From a virus: a DNA stretch of 20,326 nt. Below, one piece after another: positions 8,501 to 15,970 of this stretch. Numbering within the stretch: position 1 is the first letter of the stretch; each line of letters starts with the position of its first letter. Under the pieces are notes generated by a model. The model was not told the DNA's origin. It worked only from the letters and a program-made list of their open reading frames with translations, and ran no database searches. The position numbers were made by a program, and so were the translations under genes. The stretch lies in IMG/VR virus record IMGVR_UViG_3300017782_002169, positions 1 through 20,326 of that record. One strand, written 5' to 3'.

Positions 8501-11500
8501 TGGTACTGTAGAACCTGTGCCATTATCAACATAGAAACCATCACCACTAGGGTCTGTTACAGATATAACTCTAGGTGCTGTTGATGTTACATTATTAGAA
8601 ACAGCATTATAATTAGGTGTTCCAGTAGTTTGACCATTAACTGTATCAGTAGATGACACTGTAGCTTTAATTCTATGCGTTGTTCCTGAACTTGTCCCTG
8701 TTAAAGTTAGACCTGTATGAGATAATGTAGTTCTTCCATCACTATCAACACAACCAACATTTGTTGTTGGCGTACCTAAAGATGTTGTTGTTGAACCAAG
8801 ATATAAAGTTCCACCTTGACCTGATATAAACAATAATTGTACGTTACTATTTATTTTATATTCATCTGCATCAGGTGAGGTGTCTGGGTTTAGTCTATCG
8901 TTTACCCTTCTAAATTCGTCTGTAACAACTGTGTTATAAGAAGAACCACCATCACTTGAATGTTCTATCGTTAAAGTAAAGTTTGCAGGTACTTCTTTTT
9001 CTGCATTATCTATAGCATCATTAGAACTTGCTTCATCTGCAAAACCACCAAAATTTGAATCAATACTTACTGTTACATTTACATCTGTATTTGCTGTAAC
9101 TGTTATTTCTTCGTATTCACTATCGCTATCTGTGGTTGTTGATACAGTTGTAACTTTAGTATTAGAGCTACGCCCTATTTGTGATAAAGCTGAATCACTA
9201 AATCCAGTTTCAGAATCAAAATAAACTGTTCCATCTGTTAATTTTAAAACTAGGTTTCTTGCTATAGCCTTTCCATCTTTATCTACAGCAAAACTTGCGT
9301 TTGATGGCGATTCACTTCCTGACCAAAATCTATAATCACCAGTACCTGACATCTTAGCAATCTGACCACTACCTGCTACACCTGCTGTAAATGTTTTAGT
9401 TGTTTGTACTTCACCATCACCTAGAACTTTAAAAGGTGCATTAGCAAAAGTGCCATTACCTAAATAGATACCATTAGTATCTGCTGTAAATATATTAGTT
9501 CCTGAACCTGCTATAAATGTCCCATTAATACTAGCACCAGTTGCATCTAAAACACCTGCTGTATTAACAGTAAAAGCACCTGAACCTATATTAATTTGAC
9601 CTGCTGTAATACTTCCTAAATTAGCTGATAAAGAAGATAAGCTATTCACTATTAATTTATCAGCAGTAATAGAATTAGTTACAAATAGATCTCCCTCTAT
9701 TTTTGCAGGTAATCCACCTGCAGGATTCATATATAAAGATTGAACTTGTTTATCTGTTATAGCTTTTGTGTAAAATCTTACATCTGATAATTTTCCAATA
9801 AATACATCATTAGTATTAACAATAGAACTCTCTGTATTACAACCAAGCACAACTGGTCTTGAATTAGTTGTATAAGCAATATTAGTATCTGTAGCTCTTA
9901 ATACGCCATCAAGATATAGTTTGGCACTTGTAGTACCATTTACAACTAAAGCCAAGTGATGCCATTCGTTTACAGAAGCACCATTATAAGAAACATTTTC
10001 ACCATCTGTATATAATCTTACAGATTGATTTCCTGTATCATTTTGGTCTATCGCTAAAGACCAAAAATCTGAAGCATCTCTACCAATTATTCTTGCACCA
10101 GCTACTCCTGATTCAGTTGTTGATTTGAACCACAAAGCGACAGTATAGTCACCTGTGGTTGATTGCCATGTTGTAGCTTGTGCGTTGTTTAAAAGTGTTA
10201 TACCTGTATCCGCACCATTTACATAAGATTGACCATTTGGACTATCAGTAGCAAAGCTTCCATTACTACCAGTTATAACACCTGTTACATTACTAACAAC
10301 ATCAATAATATCAGCAGGGGTTGTATCGTTAGGGTCACTAAATCCATTTAAAGGGAAGTAGTGTAATAAGCCATCAACTGGGAAATCAGGATTTATGACA
10401 CTAGTGACTGTTAGATTATTACCACTTCCGTCTTGTAGTATTCCACCACCTAAAGTAAGAGTAAGGTTTTGTATATTTGCTTCTACTACATCAAGGGTCG
10501 TTGCTGTTATATTTCCATCAACACTTAAACTTGTACCATTCCAATAGACTTTGTCTTTAAGAGAAAAATTACCATTATCGTCAACATAAAATGCAGTATT
10601 ACTATTATTAACAGTTCCTGTGCCTACATATAATTTATCACTAGCTAAATTAATACCACCTATAGTTCCACTTTCTGCTTTTAGAACACCTGCTTCAGTT
10701 ACGCTAAAGGGTGCAGAACTGAATGTTGCATGACCTAGCTGTATACCAACACCTGTTTCTGCTTTAAATACGTTGTTGCCTGTACCTACAACAATATTGT
10801 TTGTTATCGTTGCACTGGTTGTTAATAGATTTAATGTGGTTATAAAGTCTGTATCAACCCTATCTGCTGATATGGTTTGTGCAATAATCTTTGTACCTGC
10901 AAGAGTACCATCTACAACCAAGTCACCAGTTGTGAAATTATTGATCTCTACAAAAGTTGAACCATTCCATTTATAAGCCTTTGATACTTTAGGAGTAACA
11001 CTGGTATTAACCATGATTAAAATATCATCTGTTAATGGTGTTCTGCCATATTCGGTATTAAATTGTGATGATGTTAAGGCTGTAGTTGTGTTGCCTTCCT
11101 TATGGAAATAACCTGAGAAATCAGGTAAATCAATATCACCTGCATCTACTAGCGTAAAGCTACCTGTTGTTGTGCTTGTAAAAGTAGAATGTGTGCCTGA
11201 ATGATTTATGGCTCTTACTGCAAAATGATAAGTAGTTCCTGCTGTCAATCCATCTTCTAAACCAAAAGTAAGCTTCTGTTTTTCGCTAGGCTCTGATGTA
11301 ATTGTTGAAACTAAATAAGTGTCATCTGTTGGTGTAAAGTTAGATGTATGTCTGTAAACCTTTACTGCTCTTAAATCACTATTACTTGGAGCATCCCATT
11401 CTAAACCTATGACAAGAGCCTTGCCTGATGTTGCAGAAAGGTTAGATGGTGCTGAAGGTGCTGAAGGTAATCCTGTATTTACACTTTGTTCGCCAGTGTT

Positions 11501-13555
11501 TGAACTAAATACATTATTACTAGAGAAGTGTCTAGCTACTACATAATAATTAGAGTTAGACATCAAATTAGGTATTACTGCCTTTGTCTTTCCTTTACCT
11601 ACTAAAATAGAACCAATATATGTTCCTGAAGATGTGCCATATAATATTTCTGTACCTTGTATTAAATCATCAGGGTTGTTTGTCCAACTTGCATCTATGT
11701 TTACTTTACTTGTAGTTGAATCTAATTGTAAATCTACTGTAAGAGATAAATTAGTTGGTGCTGTTACGCTAAAACTACCTGTAGGAACGCTAGAGCCTTC
11801 GTCTATGGGGCTTGTATAAGAAGAAGAAGCAAATGCATATACAGAAGAATCAATCTCTTTAATGTCAAGTCTAGTAGCCAACATTGGAACATCATTTTGC
11901 TCTATAACTTCTAGATTTGTGCTTAAAACTTCAAAGACTTTGTTTGTGTAACCTAATCTTTCATTGGTTAAGTAAACCCAATCAAAAGGTTGCAATTGCA
12001 TATAAGCGATATTACATAAGACTGATAATGCTACCTCCTGTCTGCTGTGTAATATTGCTGTTCTTTGTAACCTTTGTGCCATTGTTGTGTTGTCAGTAAA
12101 TGGCAACTGTATTTCTAAAGTTTTTCTATAATTAGCCTGTGATTCTCCTGTTGGCGTATCTTCACTTAAAAATGTATTACTGGTGTCAGGATTTACTGTA
12201 GTTTCTGTAGGTGAATCAGTTGCAACATAATTATTATTACCATCAACATAGACTGCTTTTACTGTATTAAAGGTTTCACCACTAGTCTGTTTAGTTGATA
12301 TAGAGATCGGTGCTAATAAATTATCATCTGTAATTGTCATTTCAGGTGTAACAGTAGCACCTGCAAACATAACAAACTTACCATTTATATAAGACATTTT
12401 ACCTGCACAAGAACTAAGCAACCCTTCAATAACACCTGCACCATCTGCAGTCATATTAGTAATTCCATTAGCTTTATATGAGACTTCATTAAACGTTAGT
12501 GTCACACCATCAGCGATAGTTACTGCTGAAGATAAGGTTACAACTAAACCTGTTCTTTTGATTACTGTTACAGTGCCTGTAATTCCTGTTCCTGTAACTG
12601 TTTGTCCTATATCTATTAGTGTATTAGTGACTGCTGTATCAATTGTTACTGTAGTAGAACTGCTTATAGCACCATTAACTGTAGCTGTTGTTATTGCACC
12701 TGCGGCAGTTTCACAAGTATTAGCGGCTGATGCAAATCCACCCAGTGCTGTAGTGTCATTGATCTCACTAGATGTAGCTTTTAAACCATATGTTGTATTG
12801 GTTAGATAATCTCTTACACATAGAGCAGGGTTAGTTCCAATATCCTTACCAGTGCTATCAGTGTATGCTGTTTCACCACTTCTAGGGTCATAAACCTTTT
12901 TACCTTTTATAACAAAAGATAAAGGTGGTATTCCACCACCAAAGGCTTCTGAATCAAAAACAAATTGAATTAGCATGTAAGCCAAGCCTGTGAACTTGTC
13001 ATTATTATCTAAAGATGTGTTACTGGTGACTGTTGAATCAGCACTTGTCTGTGAGCCATCTAAAAATTTATATCTTAGTAATTTACCACTACCAAAATTG
13101 TTTTCATTATCTGTATTAATAAATTTACTATTTGTGGCAACTTGAAAACCACCACTTGATGTTGTTGTAAGCTTTACATCATTGACCAATACTTCTTCCA
13201 AACTCTCTACTTCGTGTCCTGCCAGTACGACTATCATTGATAGCTTGTAGTTATCTGTTCCTGAAGTTTCTATATGGGTGATTGTTCCACCAACTCTAGC
13301 TTTACCATATATGATTTGTCTAGGTGATGTAGCTGTTCTTGTTGCTACCTTTGTACCAAAGTTTTCAGAAGTAGCATTCGTACCTTTTGACATCAGACCA
13401 CCAACTAAGGCACTTAATGCTGATGCAGTTGCTACTTGTAAAGCAGTCAATCCTGTAAGAGCTAATGTTGTTGTACTTAATAAAAATGCTGTACCTGTTA
13501 CTACTAAAAATGTTACAACAAATACTGTTACTGCCGCTTTGAGTGCTTTAGCCAT
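2501..13555 (-). CDS. Giant tail-tip / receptor-binding protein (J-like hub fused to fibre)
   Basis: A 3684-residue single frame. Residues 8-53 are hydrophobic, as in many J-like proteins. Residues 70-590 resemble the lambda J hub (RQIIYGKARVGG at 79-90; GGIPPLSFVIKGKKVYD at 207-223; LLSSCAGKMSYINGKFVMFAG near 380-399), interrupted by a small beta insert at about 284-356. Two FnIII-like domains lie at 597-697 and 700-800. A LamG-like lectin fold is at about 1058-1278, from LLHYFPLNG to GKLSDVRFYTKA. Residues 1660-3050 hold marine-fibre repeats (for example IQGNLEVQGTTTTIDTANLD at 1736-1755, DLRLYHNGTNSIIQN at 1897-1911, DVGIGVQSP at 2856-2864). The end (3051-3684) is probably receptor-facing, with a repeated IxADKIAANTIT stretch at 3507-3530. 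No C-terminal S74 chaperone is seen. GGAGA precedes the ATG by seven bases. Confidence 0.9.
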   Translation of the reverse strand: MAKALKAAVTVFVVTFLVVTGTAFLLSTTTLALTGLTALQVATASALSALVGGLMSKGTNATSENFGTKVATRTATSPRQIIYGKARVGGTITHIETSGTDNYKLSMIVVLAGHEVESLEEVLVNDVKLTTTSSGGFQVATNSKFINTDNENNFGSGKLLRYKFLDGSQTSADSTVTSNTSLDNNDKFTGLAYMLIQFVFDSEAFGGGIPPLSFVIKGKKVYDPRSGETAYTDSTGKDIGTNPALCVRDYLTNTTYGLKATSSEINDTTALGGFASAANTCETAAGAITTATVNGAISSSTTVTIDTAVTNTLIDIGQTVTGTGITGTVTVIKRTGLVVTLSSAVTIADGVTLTFNEVSYKANGITNMTADGAGVIEGLLSSCAGKMSYINGKFVMFAGATVTPEMTITDDNLLAPISISTKQTSGETFNTVKAVYVDGNNNYVATDSPTETTVNPDTSNTFLSEDTPTGESQANYRKTLEIQLPFTDNTTMAQRLQRTAILHSRQEVALSVLCNIAYMQLQPFDWVYLTNERLGYTNKVFEVLSTNLEVIEQNDVPMLATRLDIKEIDSSVYAFASSSYTSPIDEGSSVPTGSFSVTAPTNLSLTVDLQLDSTTSKVNIDASWTNNPDDLIQGTEILYGTSSGTYIGSILVGKGKTKAVIPNLMSNSNYYVVARHFSSNNVFSSNTGEQSVNTGLPSAPSAPSNLSATSGKALVIGLEWDAPSNSDLRAVKVYRHTSNFTPTDDTYLVSTITSEPSEKQKLTFGLEDGLTAGTTYHFAVRAINHSGTHSTFTSTTTGSFTLVDAGDIDLPDFSGYFHKEGNTTTALTSSQFNTEYGRTPLTDDILIMVNTSVTPKVSKAYKWNGSTFVEINNFTTGDLVVDGTLAGTKIIAQTISADRVDTDFITTLNLLTTSATITNNIVVGTGNNVFKAETGVGIQLGHATFSSAPFSVTEAGVLKAESGTIGGINLASDKLYVGTGTVNNSNTAFYVDDNGNFSLKDKVYWNGTSLSVDGNITATTLDVVEANIQNLTLTLGGGILQDGSGNNLTVTSVINPDFPVDGLLHYFPLNGFSDPNDTTPADIIDVVSNVTGVITGSNGSFATDSPNGQSYVNGADTGITLLNNAQATTWQSTTGDYTVALWFKSTTESGVAGARIIGRDASDFWSLAIDQNDTGNQSVRLYTDGENVSYNGASVNEWHHLALVVNGTTSAKLYLDGVLRATDTNIAYTTNSRPVVLGCNTESSIVNTNDVFIGKLSDVRFYTKAITDKQVQSLYMNPAGGLPAKIEGDLFVTNSITADKLIVNSLSSLSANLGSITAGQINIGSGAFTVNTAGVLDATGASINGTFIAGSGTNIFTADTNGIYLGNGTFANAPFKVLGDGEVQTTKTFTAGVAGSGQIAKMSGTGDYRFWSGSESPSNASFAVDKDGKAIARNLVLKLTDGTVYFDSETGFSDSALSQIGRSSNTKVTTVSTTTDSDSEYEEITVTANTDVNVTVSIDSNFGGFADEASSNDAIDNAEKEVPANFTLTIEHSSDGGSSYNTVVTDEFRRVNDRLNPDTSPDADEYKINSNVQLLFISGQGGTLYLGSTTTSLGTPTTNVGCVDSDGRTTLSHTGLTLTGTSSGTTHRIKATVSSTDTVNGQTTGTPNYNAVSNNVTSTAPRVISVTDPSGDGFYVDNGTGSTVPPEGDITGVQITTASSGGLTGGANFTSGDASFTLALASSIDGARTFTNNVVIQGNLEVQGTTTTIDTANLDVKDKNITLNYGTGDTSANANGAGITIQDAVSAGNDATLTWATTSDRFNFSHGLDFPDSALLILGSDDDLRLQHTGSSANISNYTGDIDIKNFADDSDIKFWSDDGTGASAIYFRLDGSMAGSGALYTKWSDNSRISLGDSNDLRLYHNGTNSIIQNVTNCDLVIQNDFLAKDIYIKSDNGSGGVTTYFRADGSTGQAQLFFYGAEKLNTTTDGIEVTGSISSGAVNSTANITATGTINVNHNGTADTFINVGTNTSSNHYAYIDLVGDSTYTDYGLRLIRNNSGANTSSAIYHRGTGNLIIETDEVASIKLRTDSSDALTIDGTQNSTFQGNVYVKGSALDVGENDAVSGTISAYGAATGNEGGELRLYTTAANDTTYDFYRIDVEGDDLRIGRQGETDITLYQTGGVTFAGTINSGAISSSGASTFSSTVNIDGELRLDARLDGGTGDNVLAFKDSGGDYSIRHNVNDGNGNYSISIGYSGTGSGQYAVTGDGVGKISMQGHGVDGAISLNSAPIGTAGNNISFSMGLLVDHDSVRVGASADGTGLVDGEGTKVFDASANAFATSYSIGTQEVITSARNLTNIAGVSAESLSIGDIPSSIDGVLAIRSDSDSHAITIYEPVGANENWQLGVDADGDLGFYNSGSTTASVTFQDSGNISVTGTVDGRDIATDGTKLDGISAGANAITINNNANNRIITGGDVTNTLNGESGLTYDSTVLNLTGQLTATSHVQSGANSGGVALTINDGYGNANVTWNHLGGVPEQDGNSARIEVNTDSGSNAIMYFELKSSVTSGTAVQTDSIMQLNDNGLYMDTGKYIHGGGGVTIRADDVDFIVRDNTDTTKNFIYRDFSESKLYLGSGTAAVTLRSNLDALGNIIRAGDLGELLILNDGSNSIIRSSDDLLIQRNTTPRSAIKVTDSTGKVELYYAGSAVLETTSTGISVTDTINFTDPTAFIRNSQDASGQIIISVLNPSSEAKAVRWDGANNANGAWRPEVTAISNLGLTNRVWDNLYINTIKMGANNDTFVNSTRDVTANSAEIGNIETTTNFPLIVKSGTNDHAIAIEEASGAETWQLGVDSAGSLRFYNSGATTSTVVFNDAGDVGIGVQSPVSELNLDGRLVLDAGTRSNPSGVNSALVIDYRDTGSEEQARIRSRDWDGSAWKDLRIEASSIRLDVEGTPALTLDSAGVANFASSIYLVGNGTPIAFMGSGTDANYRNFAYELGGHHYVTNRHTSGDLVLMSNNGVAAGETTRMTLQSGSGTQDIDITNANLDLNSNNINAVGTLTTNGITKIVASPLVMGTGSSYQNYVVDGLSEAHQYLDTRDYMVSKGHHAGAKYIVGGHSGQIHLIVPYVDGTDVFVDGVIKIPNAQADGTVYQILAADLSAFSEITADKPISVMATNPSAPTMNTNYSGRVLGLYVDRYQPIDIYVYSPYAQVTVEFYRKSTAPVDASSSSSGDFIYTTTINAGSGFVFQEDVHGGGTSSGTQYFIVKADGLICAESIPQGGGDYTLLSPAGMELIGSSTFSPASFGYTESSVTSSITTATNGNATYYRDNSGKNGIFAYGTADGAGGDAEFAVPIESLSDYYIYNEEDITNFRLVSYKTNTIKVLDSQNDVLYTYDHRAATKSAPLYSSEGTDSGSGGALSTDGPFKFIGTAPFHLVCQNEADDEMVQLGAMQRELYTSKNIDFKSTVGSPVGDISPFDAANNTLTFLTSVAHQHGIITGATLGVVDLSTGELEITQQGDITIKSDSIEADKIAANTITATEIASDTITGAEINVDLLNVKSFDNVSSTIVSHLTAGTKFPLAKTGQSYVQRTNPFTGSNSSFVNVTITQVRDNAGYVAIFSGVLGDVSGGRVQYSLNGSTWVNANGNTNVSWNAGTYRGYTYVYTGQITTLSTSQSTVYWRVYFSGGYNHTQMSLNVMMDNTR
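4991..6481 (-). repeat. Pair of diverged 52-53 residue repeats in the fibre region
   Basis: Residues 2359-2411 and 2804-2855 of the tip protein are copies of one unit; the DNA lies at 6323-6481 and 4991-5146. Both read HAI.I.E..GA..WQLGVD..G.L.FYNSG.TT..V.F.D.G. The second copy leads into VGIGVQSP. The arrangement suggests internal duplication of a fibre module. Confidence 0.8.
7712..8101 (-). repeat. Tandem fibre repeats of the 'LRLxHxGxxxxI' type
   Basis: Residues 1819-1873 and 1893-1948 of the tip protein align as diverged tandem copies. They share D.LRL.H.G....I.N, then D..IK.....G.....YFR.DGS. A third, looser copy is around residues 2639-2697 (LLILNDGSNSIIRSSDDLLI, then GKVELYYAGSAVLETTSTGI). 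These units are common in marine phage fibres and probably form beta-rich trimeric shaft segments. Confidence 0.75.
9722..10384 (-). other. LamG/concanavalin-like domain inside the giant tip protein
   Basis: This encodes residues 1058-1278 of the tip protein. The opening LLHYFPLNGFSDPNDTTPAD, the core DYTVALWFKST and FWSLAID, the NEWHHLALVVNGTTSAKLYL strand and the closing GKLSDVRFYTKAITDKQVQS follow the LamG-like lectin pattern. A carbohydrate-binding role is inferred from the fold. Confidence 0.85.
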
Positions 13556-13967
13556 TAGACACTCTCCATACAGATATTATGTTTACATTCTGTTTAGCTT
13601 CAACCATGTCATCTGAAGGTGTTAAAACTTTAAAACCATCTGAAATACCAACTAATTCTGATTCTTCTTTATAAACCACTAAATCACCTTTTTGCATAAA
13701 TGCTTTGTCTATTTTTTGTAAACCTTTTGCTTTACAAGCCTTTTCAATACTTTTAGAAAGAGTTTTACCATATTCTTTTATTGATCTCATAGCTTCTTCT
13801 TCGTTTTCCCATTTAAGTTTTTCAGGTATTAAATCCTCACCTGTCATAGCTTTAATTACAGCATTAGCAAATTTGCAACAATCCCAAGAACCCCATTTAA
13901 AAGGCACAAACCTGTGCTTGGTTATAAATAAGTCAAATTCTATATTCCAGTCTGTTTTCTTAATCAT
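13548..13967 (-). CDS. NlpC/P60-like (DUF6950-like) tail tip assembly protein
   Basis: A 139-residue protein in the position of the tail peptidase between hub and tip genes. Residues 20-35 (FVPFKWGSWDCCKFAN) match the DUF6950/NlpC-like pattern 'fxWGxxDCcxfaad' around the usual nucleophilic Cys (Cys30, Cys31). The C-terminal part has QKGDLVVYKEESELVGISDG and ends in an SVWRV strand. No His follows the cysteines, so the Cys-His pair of active NlpC/P60 enzymes is not visible. The protein may be structural or only weakly enzymatic. It overlaps the hub stop by one base and the giant tip gene by eight bases. Confidence 0.7.
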   Translation of the reverse strand: MIKKTDWNIEFDLFITKHRFVPFKWGSWDCCKFANAVIKAMTGEDLIPEKLKWENEEEAMRSIKEYGKTLSKSIEKACKAKGLQKIDKAFMQKGDLVVYKEESELVGISDGFKVLTPSDDMVEAKQNVNIISVWRVSNG

Positions 13968-15061
13968 TATTTTTGATGAACTGCATTCCTATCAATTCCA
14001 CTATCTTTTTTATTATGAACTAATATATCATTAGCAAAATAGTTATTGTGTTTATATATTTCAATTAAATTATAAGTCGGTATGTCTGTTTTATTATCTA
14101 TAACTTCTATGCTTGTTATTTCTAAAGAATCTGCATTTTTATCAAATAATCTATCTCCAACTTCCAATTTATCTACATCAAGCCCATGCAGTTCTTTTGT
14201 TGCTGATGGGTTTATACTTACCCAACCTTTTTCAATGCAATACAAAGGGTGACACTGCGTTGTATGTAGTGAATTATCTTTATAGTTGATGATATAAGTT
14301 TGTTTATTAGTTGTTTTGTGTAATTTTTGTACGCTTGATTTAACTAATAAATTATTGTCTATGTCATAAGACATAATTTCATCAAGCATTTTTATATCTT
14401 CAATATTTTTAGTTGTACCATCGCCCATAAGAATTTGTGTACCTGCAACAAAACAACCACCTCCACCACCACCAGTGTTAGATGATGATCTCCCCCATAT
14501 AATCTCTTTATCTTGTAAAGACTGTACTCTGTTAAAACAATTATCAGTAGAATCTATATACTGTTGTGATTCTTTTGTATATCTAAGATTTGATGGTCTT
14601 TCTAAATCTATAAGTCTATTTTCAGCATCAACAGTAATAGTAGAACCATTAGGGTCATCATTTATTACCATAGATTGCATACGACCTTTAAACAAAGTCA
14701 TAGTACCCACAACAGTGTCTGTACCACCTGAAAGATATCCTAAATAAACAGTTATAAATCTGTTTTGATAGTTTTCTGTAAGTGCTAAGTCAAGAACAGT
14801 TGCATCCATACCTGCTAAAGAAACAGACAAACCACTGGACTTTAATTCTAAGGTATCTTCTATGTTTGATATAGACAATAAAGTGCCAACACCAAGATAT
14901 GTTGCACCATCAATCGTGAGATCATAATCACCTGACCAAAGTCTAATTGTTTCTGTGTCAAATTCAGCTTTGACTGCTAAGAATAATACTTGATGGTCTG
15001 CTTCAAGGTAACTTTGTATTGATGTATCAATCCCACCCCTGTTTGGCACAAAATGAGACAT
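13967..15061 (-). CDS. Tail hub protein (DUF2163-like) with C-terminal Hint domain
   Basis: A 364-residue two-part protein. Residues 1-190 look like a DUF2163-type tail hub as in GTA clusters: YLEADHQVLFLAVKAEFD, then TIRLWSGDYDLTIDGATYLG, a strand-rich core with TLFKGRMQSM, and an end NCFNRVQSLQDKEIIWG. A serine and glycine linker with six consecutive glycines (197-202) follows. Next comes a Hint domain from Cys203 to Asn350, and finally 14 residues ending VHQK. The Hint part shows CFVAGTQILMGDGTTKNIED, a TxxH block B (Thr268, His271) and a terminal LVHN. The stop of the distal tail gene abuts this ATG, with GAGG nine bases upstream. The hub part sits below the tail tube and binds the tip protein. 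The role of the Hint part is inferred self-processing. Confidence 0.8.
   Translation of the reverse strand: MSHFVPNRGGIDTSIQSYLEADHQVLFLAVKAEFDTETIRLWSGDYDLTIDGATYLGVGTLLSISNIEDTLELKSSGLSVSLAGMDATVLDLALTENYQNRFITVYLGYLSGGTDTVVGTMTLFKGRMQSMVINDDPNGSTITVDAENRLIDLERPSNLRYTKESQQYIDSTDNCFNRVQSLQDKEIIWGRSSSNTGGGGGGCFVAGTQILMGDGTTKNIEDIKMLDEIMSYDIDNNLLVKSSVQKLHKTTNKQTYIINYKDNSLHTTQCHPLYCIEKGWVSINPSATKELHGLDVDKLEVGDRLFDKNADSLEITSIEVIDNKTDIPTYNLIEIYKHNNYFANDILVHNKKDSGIDRNAVHQK
14012..14455 (-). other. Hint / bacterial intein-like domain within the tail hub gene
   Basis: This stretch encodes 148 residues (203-350 of the hub protein). It has the catalytic Cys first, splicing block A (FVAGTQILMGDG), block B (HTTQCHPLYC with Thr268 and His271), an F-like block (IPTYNLIEIYKHNNYFAND) and the C-terminal His349-Asn350. 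There is no homing endonuclease insertion and no LAGLIDADG motif. The residue after Asn is Lys, not Cys, Ser or Thr. That is unlike a canonical intein and like Hint or bacterial intein-like domains that cleave or ligate proteins without standard splicing. Confidence 0.85.
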
Positions 15062-15970
15062 TTAAACTACCTCAATACATGAAAAGGAGATACCATAGTT
15101 AGAAATATTATCTGCATCCCAGTCAACATCTTTTGTTGTTAATCTGAATAAACCTTTAGCAGGATTATTAAACAATTTAACATTATTAACATAACCAGTT
15201 CTTAACTTAGGTTCTATTCTTACAGAATATTCATTTTTAGCTGAACCACCTTCATCTGTTTCAACTGCATCGCTTGTAACCATTACATATTGTGTTGGAA
15301 CATAGTTTGATGATGTTTCTGTTGAAGATGTGCCTATTCCTAAATAATCACCTTTTAATATAGTTCCTGTTCCACTATTTAATTGTGCTTTTATGTTTAT
15401 TCCTTTTGCACCTTTTGCATTACCATTTATGTTACAACCTGTTACATCTGCTTCTGTAACTAAGGAGTCATAGTCTACTGGGTCAACTACAACTGTATAA
15501 TCATTAGTTTTAGTAACTATCTTATGTGTGCCATTGTTTGCAGGATTAGTTGCTCCTGATACAACAAAAAAATCACCTTCGTTAGCGGCACTGAAAGGTG
15601 TAGTGTTAGATGGTGCTGTTATTGTGTTGGTTGATGAAGCAAAGTCTAGTTCTATATTGTTAATCCCAACTCTTTTTTGGAATAAAAATGTAGTTCCGTT
15701 ATAAGTACCTTGTTGATTCAAAGCATCAGGGTCTGCAAATTTAAAATGATTGACTGGTCCATTAAGTTCTAAAAGAAAGGACTGCCAATTCTTAGCAACA
15801 TCTCTACGCATAGGTGGAAGTGTCACAGTAGCTTCCCAGTAAACACCATCATATTCTTGTGTTCTTACTTTTCCAGTATATGGCGAAGCTACACTACCTA
15901 CTGCTCTTTTAAGTGTGAAATTACTCCTAATAAAATTAGGGGTTGTTGGCATTGTTATTATTTTAGCCAC
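15062..15970 (-). CDS. Distal tail protein-like
   Basis: A 302-residue protein occupying the distal-tail slot directly after the tape measure. The N-terminal region (MPTTPNFIRSNFTLKRAVG, then a GKVRTQEYDGVYWEATVTLP strand pair and PPMRRDVAKNWQSFLLELNG) resembles the opening domain of distal tail proteins that ring the end of the tail tube. The middle (about 100-200) is a beta-rich, low-complexity domain, and the C-terminal 60 residues return to a strand-rich fold. The start is GTG at 15970, supported by AAGGAG eight bases upstream; the first ATG is six codons later and less well placed. The name is based on position and the N-terminal pattern. Confidence 0.75.
   Translation of the reverse strand: MAKIITMPTTPNFIRSNFTLKRAVGSVASPYTGKVRTQEYDGVYWEATVTLPPMRRDVAKNWQSFLLELNGPVNHFKFADPDALNQQGTYNGTTFLFQKRVGINNIELDFASSTNTITAPSNTTPFSAANEGDFFVVSGATNPANNGTHKIVTKTNDYTVVVDPVDYDSLVTEADVTGCNINGNAKGAKGINIKAQLNSGTGTILKGDYLGIGTSSTETSSNYVPTQYVMVTSDAVETDEGGSAKNEYSVRIEPKLRTGYVNNVKLFNNPAKGLFRLTTKDVDWDADNISNYGISFSCIEVV

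Noticed and set aside
2501-13555. CRISPR-like or satellite repeats on the plus strand (recurrent 'acctgcacc'-like words)
   Set aside because: They are irregularly spaced and arise from recurrent Gly/Ala/Thr/Val codons in the fibre protein; there are no uniform repeats and spacers.
12558-13616. Plus-strand open frames over the tip gene and elsewhere
   Set aside because: They are antisense shadows of well-supported minus-strand genes, with hydrophobic, low-complexity translations and no ribosome sites or family features.
14012-14455. A full intein with a homing endonuclease
   Set aside because: Only about 148 residues separate Cys and Asn, no LAGLIDADG or HNH motif is seen, and the +1 residue is Lys.
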